Shown piece after piece: positions 22,301 through 35,252 of a stretch of 64,000 bases of DNA. The position numbers were made by a program, and so were the translations under genes. Source of the DNA: Eonycteris spelaea (Eukaryota > Chordata > Mammalia > Chiroptera > Pteropodidae); the NCBI GenBank assembly GCA_003508835.1, contig PUFA01000652.1, forward strand, positions 1-64,000, read 5' to 3'. The notes beneath the pieces were generated by a model. It worked only from the letters and a program-made list of their open reading frames with translations, had not been told where the DNA came from and searched no databases. Within the stretch, counting starts at the first letter, position 1. Every line of letters starts with the position of its first letter.

Positions 22301-25300
22301 AACATAAAAGAAGGATTCCAACAGCCAGCTTATTGAATTGTAAAACAAAGAAGATGATAAAAAATAATTAAGGAGTTGTCTGCTATATCAAATGTGAAAG
22401 AAAAGTTCATACCTAAAAACACAATGAAAAATCAAGAAAATATGGTATCATTAAAAAAGGATAATTATCCAGAAACTGAACTCAAAGGCACAGAATATCA
22501 AATCTAACTGATAAAAATTCAAAATAGCTGTTGTGACAAAATTAAAAGAGCTTCCAGAAAACTCATAAAGACAGTTCAATGAATCCAGGAATAAAATTAA
22601 TGAACAGAAGTTCCTTACCAAAGAGACTGAAATTATAAAAAAAGAACCAAATAGCTATTCTAGAGCTGAAGAATTTAATGAATGAAATTTAAAGTGCAAT
22701 AAAAGCATTGATAACAGCATACCAAGTGGAAGATACAAAAATGACTTGTAGGATAGAAATATAGAAATCATTCTATTAGAAGAGAGAACGCAGTTTGGAA
22801 AAAGTGAAGACACACTACTAGAGCTATGAGATTAGATAAGAAATGAACACACTAGACTAATTGAGATTCCAGAGGGAGAAGATGGAGGAAATGGGCAGAA
22901 GGTTTATTTAAAGAAATAATGGCTGAGAAATTCTCAAACCTGAGGAAGAACTTAGACATATAAGCCCAAGAAGTTGATAGAAAATCCTATTATCTCAATG
23001 CAAAAAGATCTTCTCCAAGACATTATAATAAATCTGTCAAAAATCGATAATAAGAACCTTAAATGCAGCCAGGAAAAAAAAAAAGAAAGTAATCTATAAA
23101 GGAAGGAACCCCACATTAAGCTATCAGCAGATTCCTTAGCAGAAAAGCTATAGTCCATAAGAGAGTGGAGTGACACATTCAAGATGCTGAAAAATAAAAC
23201 TGCCAACTAAAACTACTTTATCCAGAAGAATGATACTTCAGATATGAAGGACGAATAAATGTTTTCCTAGACACACAAAAGCTGAGGGAATTTACCACTA
23301 GACTCGCCTTGCAATGAACATTGAAAGGAATTCTTCAAGCTTAAATTAAAAAAAAAAACCCCACCATTTAGCCATATGAAAACACATGAAAGAAAACAAT
23401 ACAATGGTATAGGTGAAAAAAGGACAGCCAGAATTAAAAACAAAACAAAACACAAAACAAAACAAAAAAACTGTAACTCTATATTAGGATGATGTGTAGA
23501 ATATACTCTACAATAGTATAAAGGTCAAAGGAAAAGAGAATTAAAAATATAACTACTATAATTTATTAACAAACATACTATATTGAAACAGGTAAAATAT
23601 GACATCAAAAATATAAAAGAGGAAGAGGGTGAAGCTTTATAGTTAAACAAAAATAAATTGCTATTAGCATAAAATGGACTGTTTTATCTTTGAGATATTT
23701 TTATATAGCCTCATGCTAATCACAAGGTAAAAATCTAGAGTAGATTCATGAAACATAAAAAAGGGAAAACAGAGCATATCATTATTGAAAGGCACTAATT
23801 TACAAAGATAGGCAGAAACAGATGGAAAAGAAGCAATGAAAATACAAAAAACAGAAAGCAAACAATAAGTTAGTAGTAGTAAGTCCTTACAAATCAAAAT
23901 CACTCTAAATGTAAAAAGATTAAATAAGTTAATCAAAAACCACAGAATGACTAAATTTAAAAGACTTAACTTATATGTTGCCCACAAGAAACTCATTTCA
24001 GCTATATAGAGGCTCTAAGTCAATGAATAGAAGAAAATATTTGATGTAAGTGGAACCAAAAGAAAGTGGTAATAGTCATATTTATGTCAGACAAAATAGA
24101 CTTTAAACCAAAAATAACAAGAGACAAAGAAGATAATTATATAATAATAAAGGGGTCAATACATCAAGGTGATACAACAGTCATACATAAATATATATGA
24201 ACCTAACTTTGGAGCACCTAAATATATTCAGCAAACACTAATAGATCTGAAGGGAAAAATAGACAACAGTACAATAATAGTAAGGAACTTTAATACCTCC
24301 GTGTTAACAATGAATAGATTAGATACACAGAAAATCAAGGAAATGTTGGAACTGAACCACAATTAAGACAAAATGGATTTAGACATATATAGAACTTTTA
24401 ATCAACAACAATATAATACATATTATTTTTAAGTGCACGTGAAACATTCCCCAAGATAGGTCATGTGATAAGGACACAAAACAAATCTATGCAAATTTAA
24501 GAAAAAAATCATACTATCTTTTCTGAGCACAGTGGTAGGAGACTATTGTTTATATGTACCACATCTCCTTTATCCAATCATCTGTTGAAGGGCACTTTGG
24601 TTGTTCCCATGTCTTGGTCACTGTGAACAATGTTGAAATGAACATTGGGGTGCATATATCTTTACAAATAAATGTTCTCAAACAATGTAATATACACATG
24701 ATATATTATTGAATGGTACATTTGAAACCTATAAAATTATTAACCAATGTCACCCCAATAAATGTCATAAAATAAAAAAAATGGTAGGAAACTAAAACCC
24801 AATGAGACAAGGTGGGAAATCTATAAATATGTAGAATCTACACATTTCTGAACAACCAAGCATCAAAGGAGAAATCAAAAGGAAATATAAAACTATGAAA
24901 GATAAAAATACAACATATGAACTCCTATGGAATGCTTCAAAAGCGGTTCTGAGAGGACCATTTAAAGTGATAAAAGCATATATTAAGAAATTAGATCTAA
25001 AAAAATGCAACCTATGTTTACACTTCAAGGAATGAGAAAAAGGACAAATTAGCCCAAACTTAGCAGAAGAAAAAACATAATAAAGATCAGAACAGAGGTA
25101 AATGATCCAGAGACAGAAAGGATCAATGAGATTGAGAGCTGATTTTTTGAAAACATAAACAAAATTGACAAACCTTTAGCTAGACTAAGAAAAAAGGGGG
25201 AAGACTCACATAAATAGAATTAGAAATGAAGGAAGAAACATTACAACTAATACCACAGGAATATATAGAATGATGAGACAACTATGACCAGAATTGAAGA

Positions 25301-25616
25301 CTTCACTGGTGAATTTTACCAAATACTTAAAGAAGAATCAACACCAATTGTAAAGATCATCCAAAATATTGACTAGGAGATAATACTTTCTATATTCATT
25401 ACATAAAGCCAGGATTACCCTGACAGAAAAGCCAGATAAGGATACTACATGAAAAGAACACTATATACCCATACTCCTGATGAAAACAGAGGAACCATTT
25501 TTTTAATTACCAAGTTAAATTCAACAACATATTAAAACAATTATACACCATGAACGAGTGGGATTTATCTCTGAGATGCAAAGATAATTCAACATATGCA
25601 AATAAATAAAATACAT
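22300..25616 (+). mobile_element. L1-A (old L1M), 5' and central part
   Basis: The plus strand carries L1M ORF1 (22500-23340, with a C-terminal 'aaaagctgagggaatttacc' block). It then has an A-rich inter-ORF spacer, ORF2 endonuclease (23940-24530 and 24795-25020) and the start of the RT region up to 25616. It is interrupted by a twin-primed L1 (24546-24781) and by L1-B (25617-31404), and resumes at 31405. An endonuclease piece at 24169-24366 still reads 'INIYEPNFGAPKYIQQTLID'. All frames are broken. Confidence 0.8.
24546..24781 (+). mobile_element. twin-primed (5'-inverted) L1 insertion, 236 bp
   Basis: The left half (24546 to about 24670) is L1 ORF2-end sequence on the minus strand ('tatccaatcatctgttgaag', 'gcactttggttgttcccatg'). 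The right half (about 24671-24781) is the L1 3' terminus on the plus strand ('ttattaaccaatgtcacccc', then an A-rich tail). The TSD 'tggtaggagacta' (24533-24545) / 'tggtaggaaacta' (24782-24794) has one mismatch. Removing the insert restores continuous ORF2 sequence of L1-A. Confidence 0.9.
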
Positions 25617-26424
25617 GGAACTTCTAGTCAAGATAGAGTGAAAAAAACACCGTGTTTGCCTCCTCCAATGACCACATCAAAATTACAACTAAATTATACA
25701 ACAGCCATCATTAAGAACTCCCACAAGACTAGCTGAAAAAAATCTTATAACTAGGAATATAAAGAAAAAAGCCACCGAGAGACTTGTAGGAGGAGCAAAG
25801 ATGTAAAACAGGCAGGTCCCACACCTACAGTGTGGCGACTAAGAATCAGAAGGGATATTTTGGCTGTGGAGATCCCCTCTGAGGAATGAGGGGTCTCAGC
25901 CACACACTCAACTCCCCATCCTGGGGAACCAGTGTTGGAAAAAAAGATTTTCCATAAACACTGGCTCTGAAAACTGGGGACTGCATGCCAGTGAGACAGA
26001 AGGATGCTGAAGACAGAGGCCAACTTCTTAAGAGGCTTATACTTGGACTTGCTTGTTCACAAACTCACCTGCTCTAAACTCCACTACAGGGAAAACAGCT
26101 CAAAAAGCACCAGGAACTTACATGGAGGACAAAATTAACTAGATTTAGGGTGAGGGCTAGAGGGGCAGAGGTTGAAGCAGTTTTCTCTTGGGACGGAACT
26201 GTTGGTAGGAGCCATTATTCCTTAGTGGAACTTTCTTCCAACTCAGCTGGCTTGGCACAGGTGGATGCTAAATCTGAGCTCTCTATTAACCTAAAACCAT
26301 TGGCCCTATTCTGGTGATTCTTTTAGTCCCCACCCCCACCCAATTGGTGCACCTGGCTGAAATATCTACCTCTGGCTTTTCTACACAAGTGGCCTGCCCT
26401 TGCTCATACTGTGGATTTTTCTAT

Positions 26425-26940
26425 AATCCCATAAGCCCCAAACAACCCATAGCCAGCCTCAGCATACCCTATACTACTTGCTAAGTGGTCCCAAGCCAAG
26501 CACAAGCAAGTCACCAGTCTCAACTTGCATTGTAACTACCATAAGGTGACATCAAGCCTGACCTAAGTGGTGGCTGACCTTGGCTTGAAACATACCCTAG
26601 TCTAAGAGGCCATAAGCCTGGCACACATGGTGACTGGCCTCATATAATATCACGGTGCTCACTAAAGAGTGAAAAGCCAGGTACTTATGGCAGTCATCCT
26701 CATTTCACAGCATAATCTCTCACAGGTACCACCAAGCCCAGCACAAGCAGCAACCAACTGTAGATCACTTTGTAGCTCCTCCAAGGCAGCCCCAAGCTGG
26801 ACATAAATGGTGGCTAAACTTAGCCTGCATTAGAGCCACTCCAAAGAGACTCCATAACAAATACACCCAGAGGCCAACTTCAGACCACAGTAGAGCACCC
26901 CTAACCAGCTCTACAAGTGACACACTCAAAAGTGCGAACT
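26425..26940 (+). repeat. tandem 60-bp array in L1-B 5'UTR
   Basis: About 8.5 diverged units of 60 bp. A core like 'ccaagccYRgcacaagcRg' recurs at nearly exact 60-base steps (26491, 26551, 26611, 26671, 26731, 26791, 26851). It is followed by 'tggctRRcct', a 'catagYa' block and 'ctccaaRg'. The units differ from each other as much as old duplicates do, so the array predates the decay of the element or was inherited from its source. Confidence 0.85.
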
Positions 26941-27935
26941 CAAGTACCACCAGAGCCCTGGCAGCACTTTTCTCTCTGTGTGGTCAGTCACCTATTAGCT
27001 TATGTGCTGTTTTCATGGCTGGCCCCCACAGGTAGTCAACCAGAAGGGCAATCCCTACTGCTGACATACAAACTGCAATCAAGGCTCGACTTCAAAAGGG
27101 GGTTAAAACAAACAAACAAACAAACAAACAAACAAAAACCTCACACAAGTGACAACCCTGGAGCGACTAAAGAACTTTTTTTAAAAAATAAAATAAACAA
27201 CATAATATTGCACTCAAAGGACCTAGAAAAAGAAAAGAAACAAAAACAACAACAAAAAAACAAAGCCTGAACTTCTACAAGTAAGGAAATAATAAAGATT
27301 AGAGTAGAAAGAATGAAATAGAGCCTAAAAAGAATAGATTAATAAAACCAAGAGCTGATTCTTTGAAAAGATAAACAAAATGGATACATCTTTAGCCAGA
27401 CTTATGAAGAAAAAAGAGAATGGGCCCCCAAAAATGAAATTAGAAATGAAAAAAAAAAAGAAGTGACAATTGACACCACGGAAATATAAAGAACCATAAG
27501 GAAATATTATGAACAACTATATGCCAACAAATCAGACAACTTGGAAGAAATGAAAAAAATCCTAGAAACATACAATCTCCCAAACTTGTTTCAGAAAGAA
27601 ACAGAATATTTGAACAGATTGATAACTACTAATGATATTGAATTGTCAATCTGAAACCTGCCAAAAACCAAAAGCTGTGATAATATGGCTTTACAGGTGA
27701 ATTTTATTAACATTCAAAGAATTAATACTTATTCTTCTAAAAGTATCCCTTAAAAAACTGAAAAGGAACAAGGCTTCCAAACTCATTCTACAAGGCTACT
27801 ACTCACCTGATTCCAAAGAGAGAAAAATACTACAATAAAAGAAAACTACAGGTCAATATCCTTGAATGAACATAGATGCAAAAATCCTCAACAAAATATT
27901 AGCAAACAGCATTTAACAAAACATTAAAAAGATCA

Positions 27936-29175
27936 GAAGACTTCTGGTCAAGATGGCAGAGTAGGTAAACTGAATTCTTGAAAGCAGCAAGAGAAAAGCA
28001 TCTAATTACCTATAGGGAGCTCCAATAAGACTGTCAGCTGATTTCTCCACAGAAACTTTGCAGGTCAGAAGAGATTGGCATGAAATATTCAAAGCGATGA
28101 AAAGTAAGGACCTATGACCAAGATTACTCTACCCAGCAAAGCTATCATTTAGAGTCAAAGAACAGATAAAAGCTTCAAAAACAAGAAAAAGCTAATGGAG
28201 TTCATCAACACCAAAACAGAATTACAAGAAATGATAATGGTCCATCTTTAAGAAGAAGAAGAAAAAGATAAACAGTATGAATAATAAAATGATAATAACT
28301 ACATATATATCAACAATTACTTTAAATGTAAGTGGATTAAATGTTCCAATCAAAAGACATAGGGTGGCTACAAGAGAGACTCACTTCAGGTCAAATGACA
28401 CAGACAGGCTGAAAGTAAATTGATAGAAAAAAATGCATTTTACACAAATGAAAACAAAAATTCTGGACTAGAAATACTTAAACCAGACAAAATTATTTTA
28501 AAACAGAGTCTAATAACCAAGAGATGAAGGAAAAATATCCAGTTAATCCTGATTCTGGCTACTTGTCCAAAGAAACTCAGAAACTGTTTTGCAGGGATTT
28601 GTGCACCCTTATGCCATTGCAGTATTATTCATGATAAACAAGATATGGGGGCAAGCTGGGTGTCCCATCGATGGATAAATGGATAAAGAAGAGGTAGTAC
28701 ATATATTACAATAGAATATTACTCAGCCATAAAAAAATAATAAAATTTTGCCATCTGCAACAACATAGATGGACTATATGGTATTAAGCTAAGTGGAATA
28801 AGTCAGACATGGAAAAATAAATGCCACATGATTTCACTTATATGCAGAATCTAAAATACAAAATAAACAAACACAACAAAATCAAATTCATAGATACAGA
28901 GAACATTTTGATTACTGTCAGATGGGATGTGGGTTGTAGGGTTACATGCAAAAGTGAAAGGGATTAAGTATTCCAAATTCATAGTTGCAAATAGTAATTA
29001 GAATGTAAAGTACAGCATAAGGAATATAGTCAATAATATTGTAATAATCATGTGTGGTTTCAGATGGGTACTAGATTTATTAGGCTGAATAACTTCATAA
29101 GTTGTATAAAATGTTCAATTGCTGCTGTACACCTGAAACTAACATAATATGTATGTCAACTGTAATTTAAAAAAA
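27936..29175 (+). mobile_element. L1-C: 1.24-kb internally deleted L1 nested in L1-B
   Basis: Both L1 termini are present: the head 'gaagacttctggtcaagatg' and the 3' end 'gctgtacacctgaaactaac' with an A-rich tail. After only about 40 bp of 5'UTR it joins the ORF1 C-terminal code ('gcaagagaaaagcatctaat'). It then runs through the ORF1 end and early endonuclease, and joins the ORF2 C-terminus near 28540. The TSD is approximate: 'attaaaaagatca' (27923-27935) / 'attaaaaattcat' (29176-29188). The host L1-B ORF2 is continuous across it. Confidence 0.85.
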
Positions 29176-29603
29176 ATTAAAAATTCATACACAATGATCC
29201 AGGTGTGATTTATTCCCAAAATGCAAGATGACTTCATATCTATAAATTGAAAAACATGATAAACTACATAAATAAAATAAAGGATACAAATCATAAGACC
29301 ATATTAATAGATGCAGAAAAGTCATTAGGCAAAATCCAACCTTCATTTATGATAAAGACTCTAAAAAATGTGGGGATACAGAGTAACATACCTCATAATA
29401 AAGGCCATATATGACTAACACATAGCTATATTTGCACTCAAGGGAAAAAACTGAAACTTTTTTTTCTTTAAGATCAGAAACAAGACAGGGATGTGCAGTT
29501 TTGCAACTAAAAAAATACAATACTTAAGATAAATTTAGCTAAGTAGGTAAATGACCTGTACTCAGAAACTATAAGACATTGAAGAAAAAATTTAAAAAAA
29601 TGG

Positions 29604-29658
29604 TGTATGTGTGTGTGTGTGTGTGTGTGGTGTGTGTGTGTGTGTGTGGTGGTGTGTT
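29604..29658. repeat. (TG)n microsatellite inside L1-B ORF2
   Basis: TG tract with 'gtggtg' interruptions, interrupting the post-RT ORF2 code. Confidence 0.95.
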
Positions 29659-31404
29659 ATGATTTAAAGGATATACCATGTTCATTGATAGGAAGAATTA
29701 GTTGAAATATCTATAATATCTCAAGTAATTTATAGATTCAATGCAATCCCTATCCAAAATACCAATGGCATTTTTCACAGAACTAGACGAACAATCTTTA
29801 AAACTAATATGGAACCAAAAATGACCCCAAAGCACCAAAGCATTCTTCAGAAAAAAAGAAGAAAGCTGGATATATCAAGCTACATGATAATCAAACTATA
29901 CTAAAAGGTAATAGTAATTCAAAAACATAATGGTACTGGCATACAACGGCACATAGATCAGTGGAACAGAATAGAGAGACCAGAAATAAAATGGAAACTT
30001 ATATGGTCAACTAATCTATGACAAAGAGGCAAGAACGTACCATAGGAAGGACATTCTTTTCAGCCAAATGGTGCTGAGAATAACGAACAGACAATGTAAA
30101 ATAATGAAAATGGATTACTTTCTCACACCCATATTATATATGATAATAACTCAAATGGTTTAAGAGTTAAATGTAAGACCCCAAACCATAAAAATCCCAG
30201 GAGAAAACATAGGCAGTAAACATTTTGACATCACTTTTAATATTGTTTTTGGACAAGTCTCATGGGGTAAGGGAAACAAAAGAAGACTTAAGAATTGGAA
30301 CTACCATCAAACTAAAAGGTTTTGAACAGTGAAGGAAACCAACAAAATGAAAAGAAAATCTATTGAATGGGAGAAGTATTTACCAATTATAGATATAATG
30401 AAGGCTTAATATCCAAAATACATAAGGAATCAATATAACTTAACATAAACAAATGAAGTGATTATAAAATGGGCTGAGGACCTGAATAGACATTTTTCTA
30501 AAGAGGAAATACAGATAGTCAATAGACTTATGAAAAGAAGCTTAACATCACTAATCACTAAGGAAATGTAAATTAAAACCAAAATGAGATATCACTTCAT
30601 ACCTGTCAGAATGATTATCATCAATACATCAACAAAGAACAAGTTTTGGCAAAGATATGTAGAAAAAGGAATACTCATCCACTGTTAGTGAGATTCCAAA
30701 CTGGTGCAGCCACTATGGAAAAGTTTGGAGGTTTCTCAAAAAAATAAAAATAAAAATTAGAACTACTGTATTATCCAGCAATTTCACTTTTAGGTATTTA
30801 TTCAAAGAGACCCAAAACACAAATTGAAAAGACATATGCACCCCTATATTCATTGTAGCATTATTTACAGTAGCCAATATATGGAAACAACCTAAATGCC
30901 CATCAATAGATAAATGGATAAAGAAGATTTGGTACATATAAACAATGGAATATTATCCAGCCAGAAAAAGAATGAAATCTTGCCATTTGAGTCAACATGG
31001 ATGGATGTAGAGGGTATTATGTTAAGTGAAATAAGTCTGATAGAGACAAATACCATATGATTTCACTTTTATGTAAAATATAAAATACAAAATAAAAGAA
31101 CAAACAAAATAAAAACAGATTATAGATACAGAGAACAAACTGATGTTTGCCAGATAGGAGGGGATTGTGGGGCTGGGTGAAAAGCTGAAGGAATTAAGAA
31201 TACAAATTGGTAGTTATAAAAACGTTCACAGGGATATGAAGAGCAGCATAAGGGATATAGCCAATAATATTGTAATAGCTATGTATGGTGTCAGATGTGT
31301 TTTAGAATTTTAAATTCATAAGTTATATAAATGTTTAAACACTATGTTGTACACCTGAAACTAATATGTCAAATCTGATTTAAAAATAAAACAAATTAAA
31401 AATA

Positions 31405-32540
31405 ATAAATGCAATACATCACATTAACAGAATGAACAAAAAATCATGTGATCTACTCATTAGGATGCAGATAAAGCATGTGACAAAACACATCCATTAA
31501 TGATGAAACTCCTGAATAGATTGGGTAAAGAAGGAACATACCTCATTGTAATAAACACCAAGTACTATAATCTTACTGCTAACATAGTACTCAATAGTGG
31601 AAAATTGAAAATTTTTCTTCTAAGATCAGGAAAAGACAAGGGTGACCTCTCTCATTCATTCCTTATAGTACTGGAACACTTACCTAGAGATATCAGGCAA
31701 GACAAAGAAATATAAGGCATCCAAATCAGAAAAAAAAGATGTAAATTGTAATTATTTGCATTTAGTATAATTTTGTATGGAGAAAGTCCCAAAGACTCGG
31801 TCAAAAAATTGTTGGAACTAATCAATGAGAACAGAATATTAAAATGATTATGCATTCATGTTTATTGTAGTATTATTCAGAATAACCAAGATATGGAAAC
31901 AATATAAATGCCCACCAGATTAATATATAAAGATGGAATATACATGCTTATATATTTATATAAATATATAATATATAAACATTTTACATTGTTATATATA
32001 ATACATATTATATATATACTAGTATATATAAATATATACACAAATGCATACAATAAAATATTATTCAGTCATAAAAAAGGACATTCTGCCATTTGCAACA
32101 ACATAGACAGACCCTGAAAATATTATGCTAAATGAGATAAGTTAGAATAATACAAATACTGTATGATGTCACTTATATGTGGAATCTAAAAAAGTCAAAC
32201 TTGTGAAAACAGAGAGTAAAATTGTGGTTACAGGGGATAGGATTGAAGGGATAGAACACAGATGGTTTACAAACGCAAAACTGAATCCGGTAGTAAATAA
32301 GTCCCTGAGATTAATTTATAGTATAGTCAATATAGACAATATTGCATTGTAATCATCACACTGAATCATAGTCATTCCAACCTCTAAAAAGAAATAATTA
32401 TGTGATGTGATAGAAGTGCTAATTATCATACGGCATATCATATGGCTATTATATTACAATATACAAATGTATCAAATTAACACATAAACCTTAATTTTAC
32501 ACAATTTTATGTCAAATATATTTCAATTTATAGAAAAAGG
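31405..32540 (+). mobile_element. L1-A, 3' part
   Basis: It resumes exactly where L1-A stopped at 25616. RT code follows (a 31500-31715 fragment reads 'MKLLNRLGKEGTYLIVIN'), with the FADD position mutated to FAFS. A deletion then leads to the ORF2 C-terminus, a TA-rich insertion (31930-32045) and an L1MA/L1MB-like 3'UTR ('gatgtgatagaagtgctaat', 'ttatgtcaaatatatttcaa'). This 3' end is older in type than that of L1-B, which agrees with the nesting order. Confidence 0.82.
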
Positions 32541-32554
32541 AAAATATTAAATGC

Positions 32555-33260
32555 TATCCCAAGAAAAACACAGATCATCTGTAGAGTAATAATAATTAGA
32601 TCAACAGTGACTTTTTCATTAGCAATAATAGCTGACAGAAAAAGTGGATTGATTATCTCTAAGGGATGAGGGAAAATAATTTTAAGCACAGAATTCTATA
32701 CTCAGTTTAATCCAAGAGTAAGATAACATAAAAAAGTTCAGATATGTAAAGTCTACCTAAGTTTATCACCAGCTGACCTACACTAAAATAATGACTAAAA
32801 GATATTAAAGGATGTTACTTAAGCAAGAAAAAAAAGTATAAATGGGAAAAAGTAATAAAATGTATTTGATAAATCTAAAGTATAGAATTTAAATATAATT
32901 TGAGAGGAGTCTTCAAAGCAAAGTGGGGCTAAAAGGTTACACATAAATAAATTAAATATTGAAAAAAAAAGGAGTTCAGAGGAAAGTAAAAGCATTCTAG
33001 GATCCTTTTGTTATTCAGGAGTAATATAAAATATCAATTTTCTCTAAACTGTGTTAGAAATGCATGTTAAAATTTCAGGGTAAATACTAAAACCAATAGA
33101 CATAAAAAGGAAATACATAAAACTTGATCAAGTCAACAGAATCTAGAAATGGAGGGGAAATATATGGTTTGGTAAATAAAAAACACAAAACAAAATGTTA
33201 GAAAAGTATCCAAATACATCAGTGATTATAACAAATGCATATGGGTTATACTCATCTGTC
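32555..33260 (+). mobile_element. HAL1 or L1M ORF1 fragment
   Basis: 'atcaacagtgactttttcat' and 'tagcaataatagctgacaga' begin a C-terminal ORF1 block of HAL1/L1M type. An A-rich spacer follows, then 'gtgattataacaaatgcata' and 'ctgtcaaaagactctaaat', which resembles the start of L1M ORF2. Family assignment is tentative. Confidence 0.5.
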
Positions 33261-33274
33261 AAAAGACTCTAAAT

Positions 33275-35252
33275 ATATTTATTTATTTTTTAATTTTGAA
33301 ATAATCGTAGATTCACATGAAGTTACAAAAAATGTACAGGGAGTTACTGTGTATACTTCACACCATTTTCCCCAACAGGAACATGTTGTATAACTATAGC
33401 ATAACAACAAAACTAGAAAACTGACATTGATGCAATTCATAGAACTTACTCAGGTTTCACCAATTTCATTTTGTATGTATAAAATATAATTCTATACAAT
33501 TTAATCATGTTAGACTCATGTATCCACAATCACAACCTAGTTATGGAAAGGTTCTATCACCATGAGAATCCCTCATGCTACCCTGTTATACTAAATTCAC
33601 CACATTCCCCACTATCATTAACCTCTGGGAGCCACTGATCTAGTATCAATCTCTGTACTTTGCTATTGTAATAAATTTAATTGAATAAAAAATATAGTAA
33701 TATTCCATTCTATACATGTACCAAATCTTTATCCATTTGTCTATCAATAGACACTTAGGTTGCCTCTATATTTTGGCTACTGTAAATCATTCTACAAGGT
33801 GAACTTTTGACATCAATTTACTTAGTATAATTCTGAGATCCATCCGAGTGGTTGCATCTAACACTAATTCATTTATTTTTATTGTTGAGTAGTATTCTAT
33901 AGTATGAATACACTGCAGTTTGTTTAATCATTCACTTATTTAAGAATAATTGGAGTGTTTACACCTTTGTGCTAGAATAAGGCTGCTATATATATTTGTG
34001 CACACTGTGTCGATACAGGTCATATGGTAAGTATACATATATTTTAAAAATAAACTGTCATACTTTCTCCTAGAAGGGTTATATACTATTTTACATTCCC
34101 ACAAGCATGGTATTGCCTTAAGGTGTAAAGTTAGGTTATTTGAGATTTTTATTTTTCTTAATGTAGGCATTGATCCTTATAAACTTCCATCCCAGAACAG
34201 ATTTTACAACATCCTATAAGTTTGGGTATAGTGTGCTTCTACTTTCTTTTACTATATTTTGATTTCCCTTTTGATTTATTTTTCACTCACTGGTTGTTCA
34301 GCAGTGTGTTGTTCAATTTACACATTGGTGTGAATTTTTCATCTTTCTTCCTGTTACTGATTTCTAGTTTTGTAACATTGAACTCCAAAAAGATACTTGA
34401 TATGGTTTCAATCTTCTATTTGTTAAGACTTCTTTTGTGACTCATCATATGATCTGATCTGGACAATGTCTCACGTGTGTTTGAGAAAATGTGTAAGCTT
34501 CTACTGTTGGATGGAATGTCTGTATATGTATACCAGTTCCATTTGTTATAAAGTATCATTCAAGTCTGACATATCCTTGTTGAATTTGTCTTGATCATCT
34601 AGCCATTGTTGAAAGGGAATTATAGAAGTCCCCTACTATTATTGCATTTTCTATTTCTCTTTTCAGATATGTTAACATTTACTTAATTTACTTAGGTGAT
34701 ATGATATTGGGTGCATGTATGTTCACAATTGTTATCTCTTACTGGATTGAATCTTATCATATTTAATAAACATCTTTGTTTTTTACTACCATTCTTGGCT
34801 TAAATAATATTTTTTTCTGACATAATTATAACTAACCCAAATCTCTTTTAGTTTCTATTTCCGTGGAATGTATTTTGCCATTACTTCACTATGAGCTTAT
34901 GTTTGTCCTTAAAGATGATGTGAGTCTCTTGTAGGCAGCATATAATGGAACTTTTTTCATCCAGCCACCTTACAAGTTTTGACTGGAGACTTTAATATAC
35001 TTTCAGTTAGAGTAATTATTTATATGTAAGGACTTACTAATATCATTTTATTAATAGTTTTCTGGCTATTTTATAAGTTTTATTGTTTCTAGTTCACTCT
35101 CCTTCTGTCTTCCTTTGTGAATTGATCATTTTCCATAGATGTATGCTTTGATTTCATCCATATGTATATACTATATAATGTCTATTTTACACTAATAACA
35201 ATTTGAATTTAATAACATAGAAAAACTTTATTCTTTTAGTTACCCCTTTTTC
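33275..35252 (-). mobile_element. L1-E (old L1M), 3' part on minus strand
   Basis: 33275-34165 is the reverse complement of an L1M 3'UTR and ORF2 end ('ttcacatgaagttacaaaaa', 'gttgagtagtattctatagt'). 34165-35240 is ORF2 endonuclease and inter-ORF sequence on the same strand ('gatgtgagtctcttgtaggc'). The abrupt step near 34165 is either an internal deletion or a join of two fragments. It continues at 41656 beyond the insertion of L1-D. Confidence 0.65.

Larger units (their letters stand above)
25617..31404 (+). mobile_element. L1-B: L1 with 5' and 3' ends nested in L1-A
   Basis: It begins with an L1 head ('ggaacttctagtcaagatag') and ends in a typical 3' terminus ('gttgtacacctgaaactaat' plus A-rich tail). 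The TSD 'ataaataaaatacat' (25602-25616) / 'ataaatgcaatacat' (31405-31419) has two mismatches. The long 5'UTR (to about 27170) contains a 60-bp tandem array. It then jumps straight into late endonuclease and RT code, so ORF1 and most of the endonuclease are missing. It is interrupted by L1-C (27936-29175). A deletion near 29490 removes the RT catalytic motif. Confidence 0.88.

Noticed and set aside
22952..23996. Minus-strand hydrophobic, Phe-rich open frames
   Set aside because: They are antisense shadows of A-rich L1-A code; reverse complements of Lys-rich frames look like membrane proteins.
27325..27516. Phe-rich minus-strand open frame resembling a membrane protein
   Set aside because: Antisense of A-rich L1-B ORF2 code.
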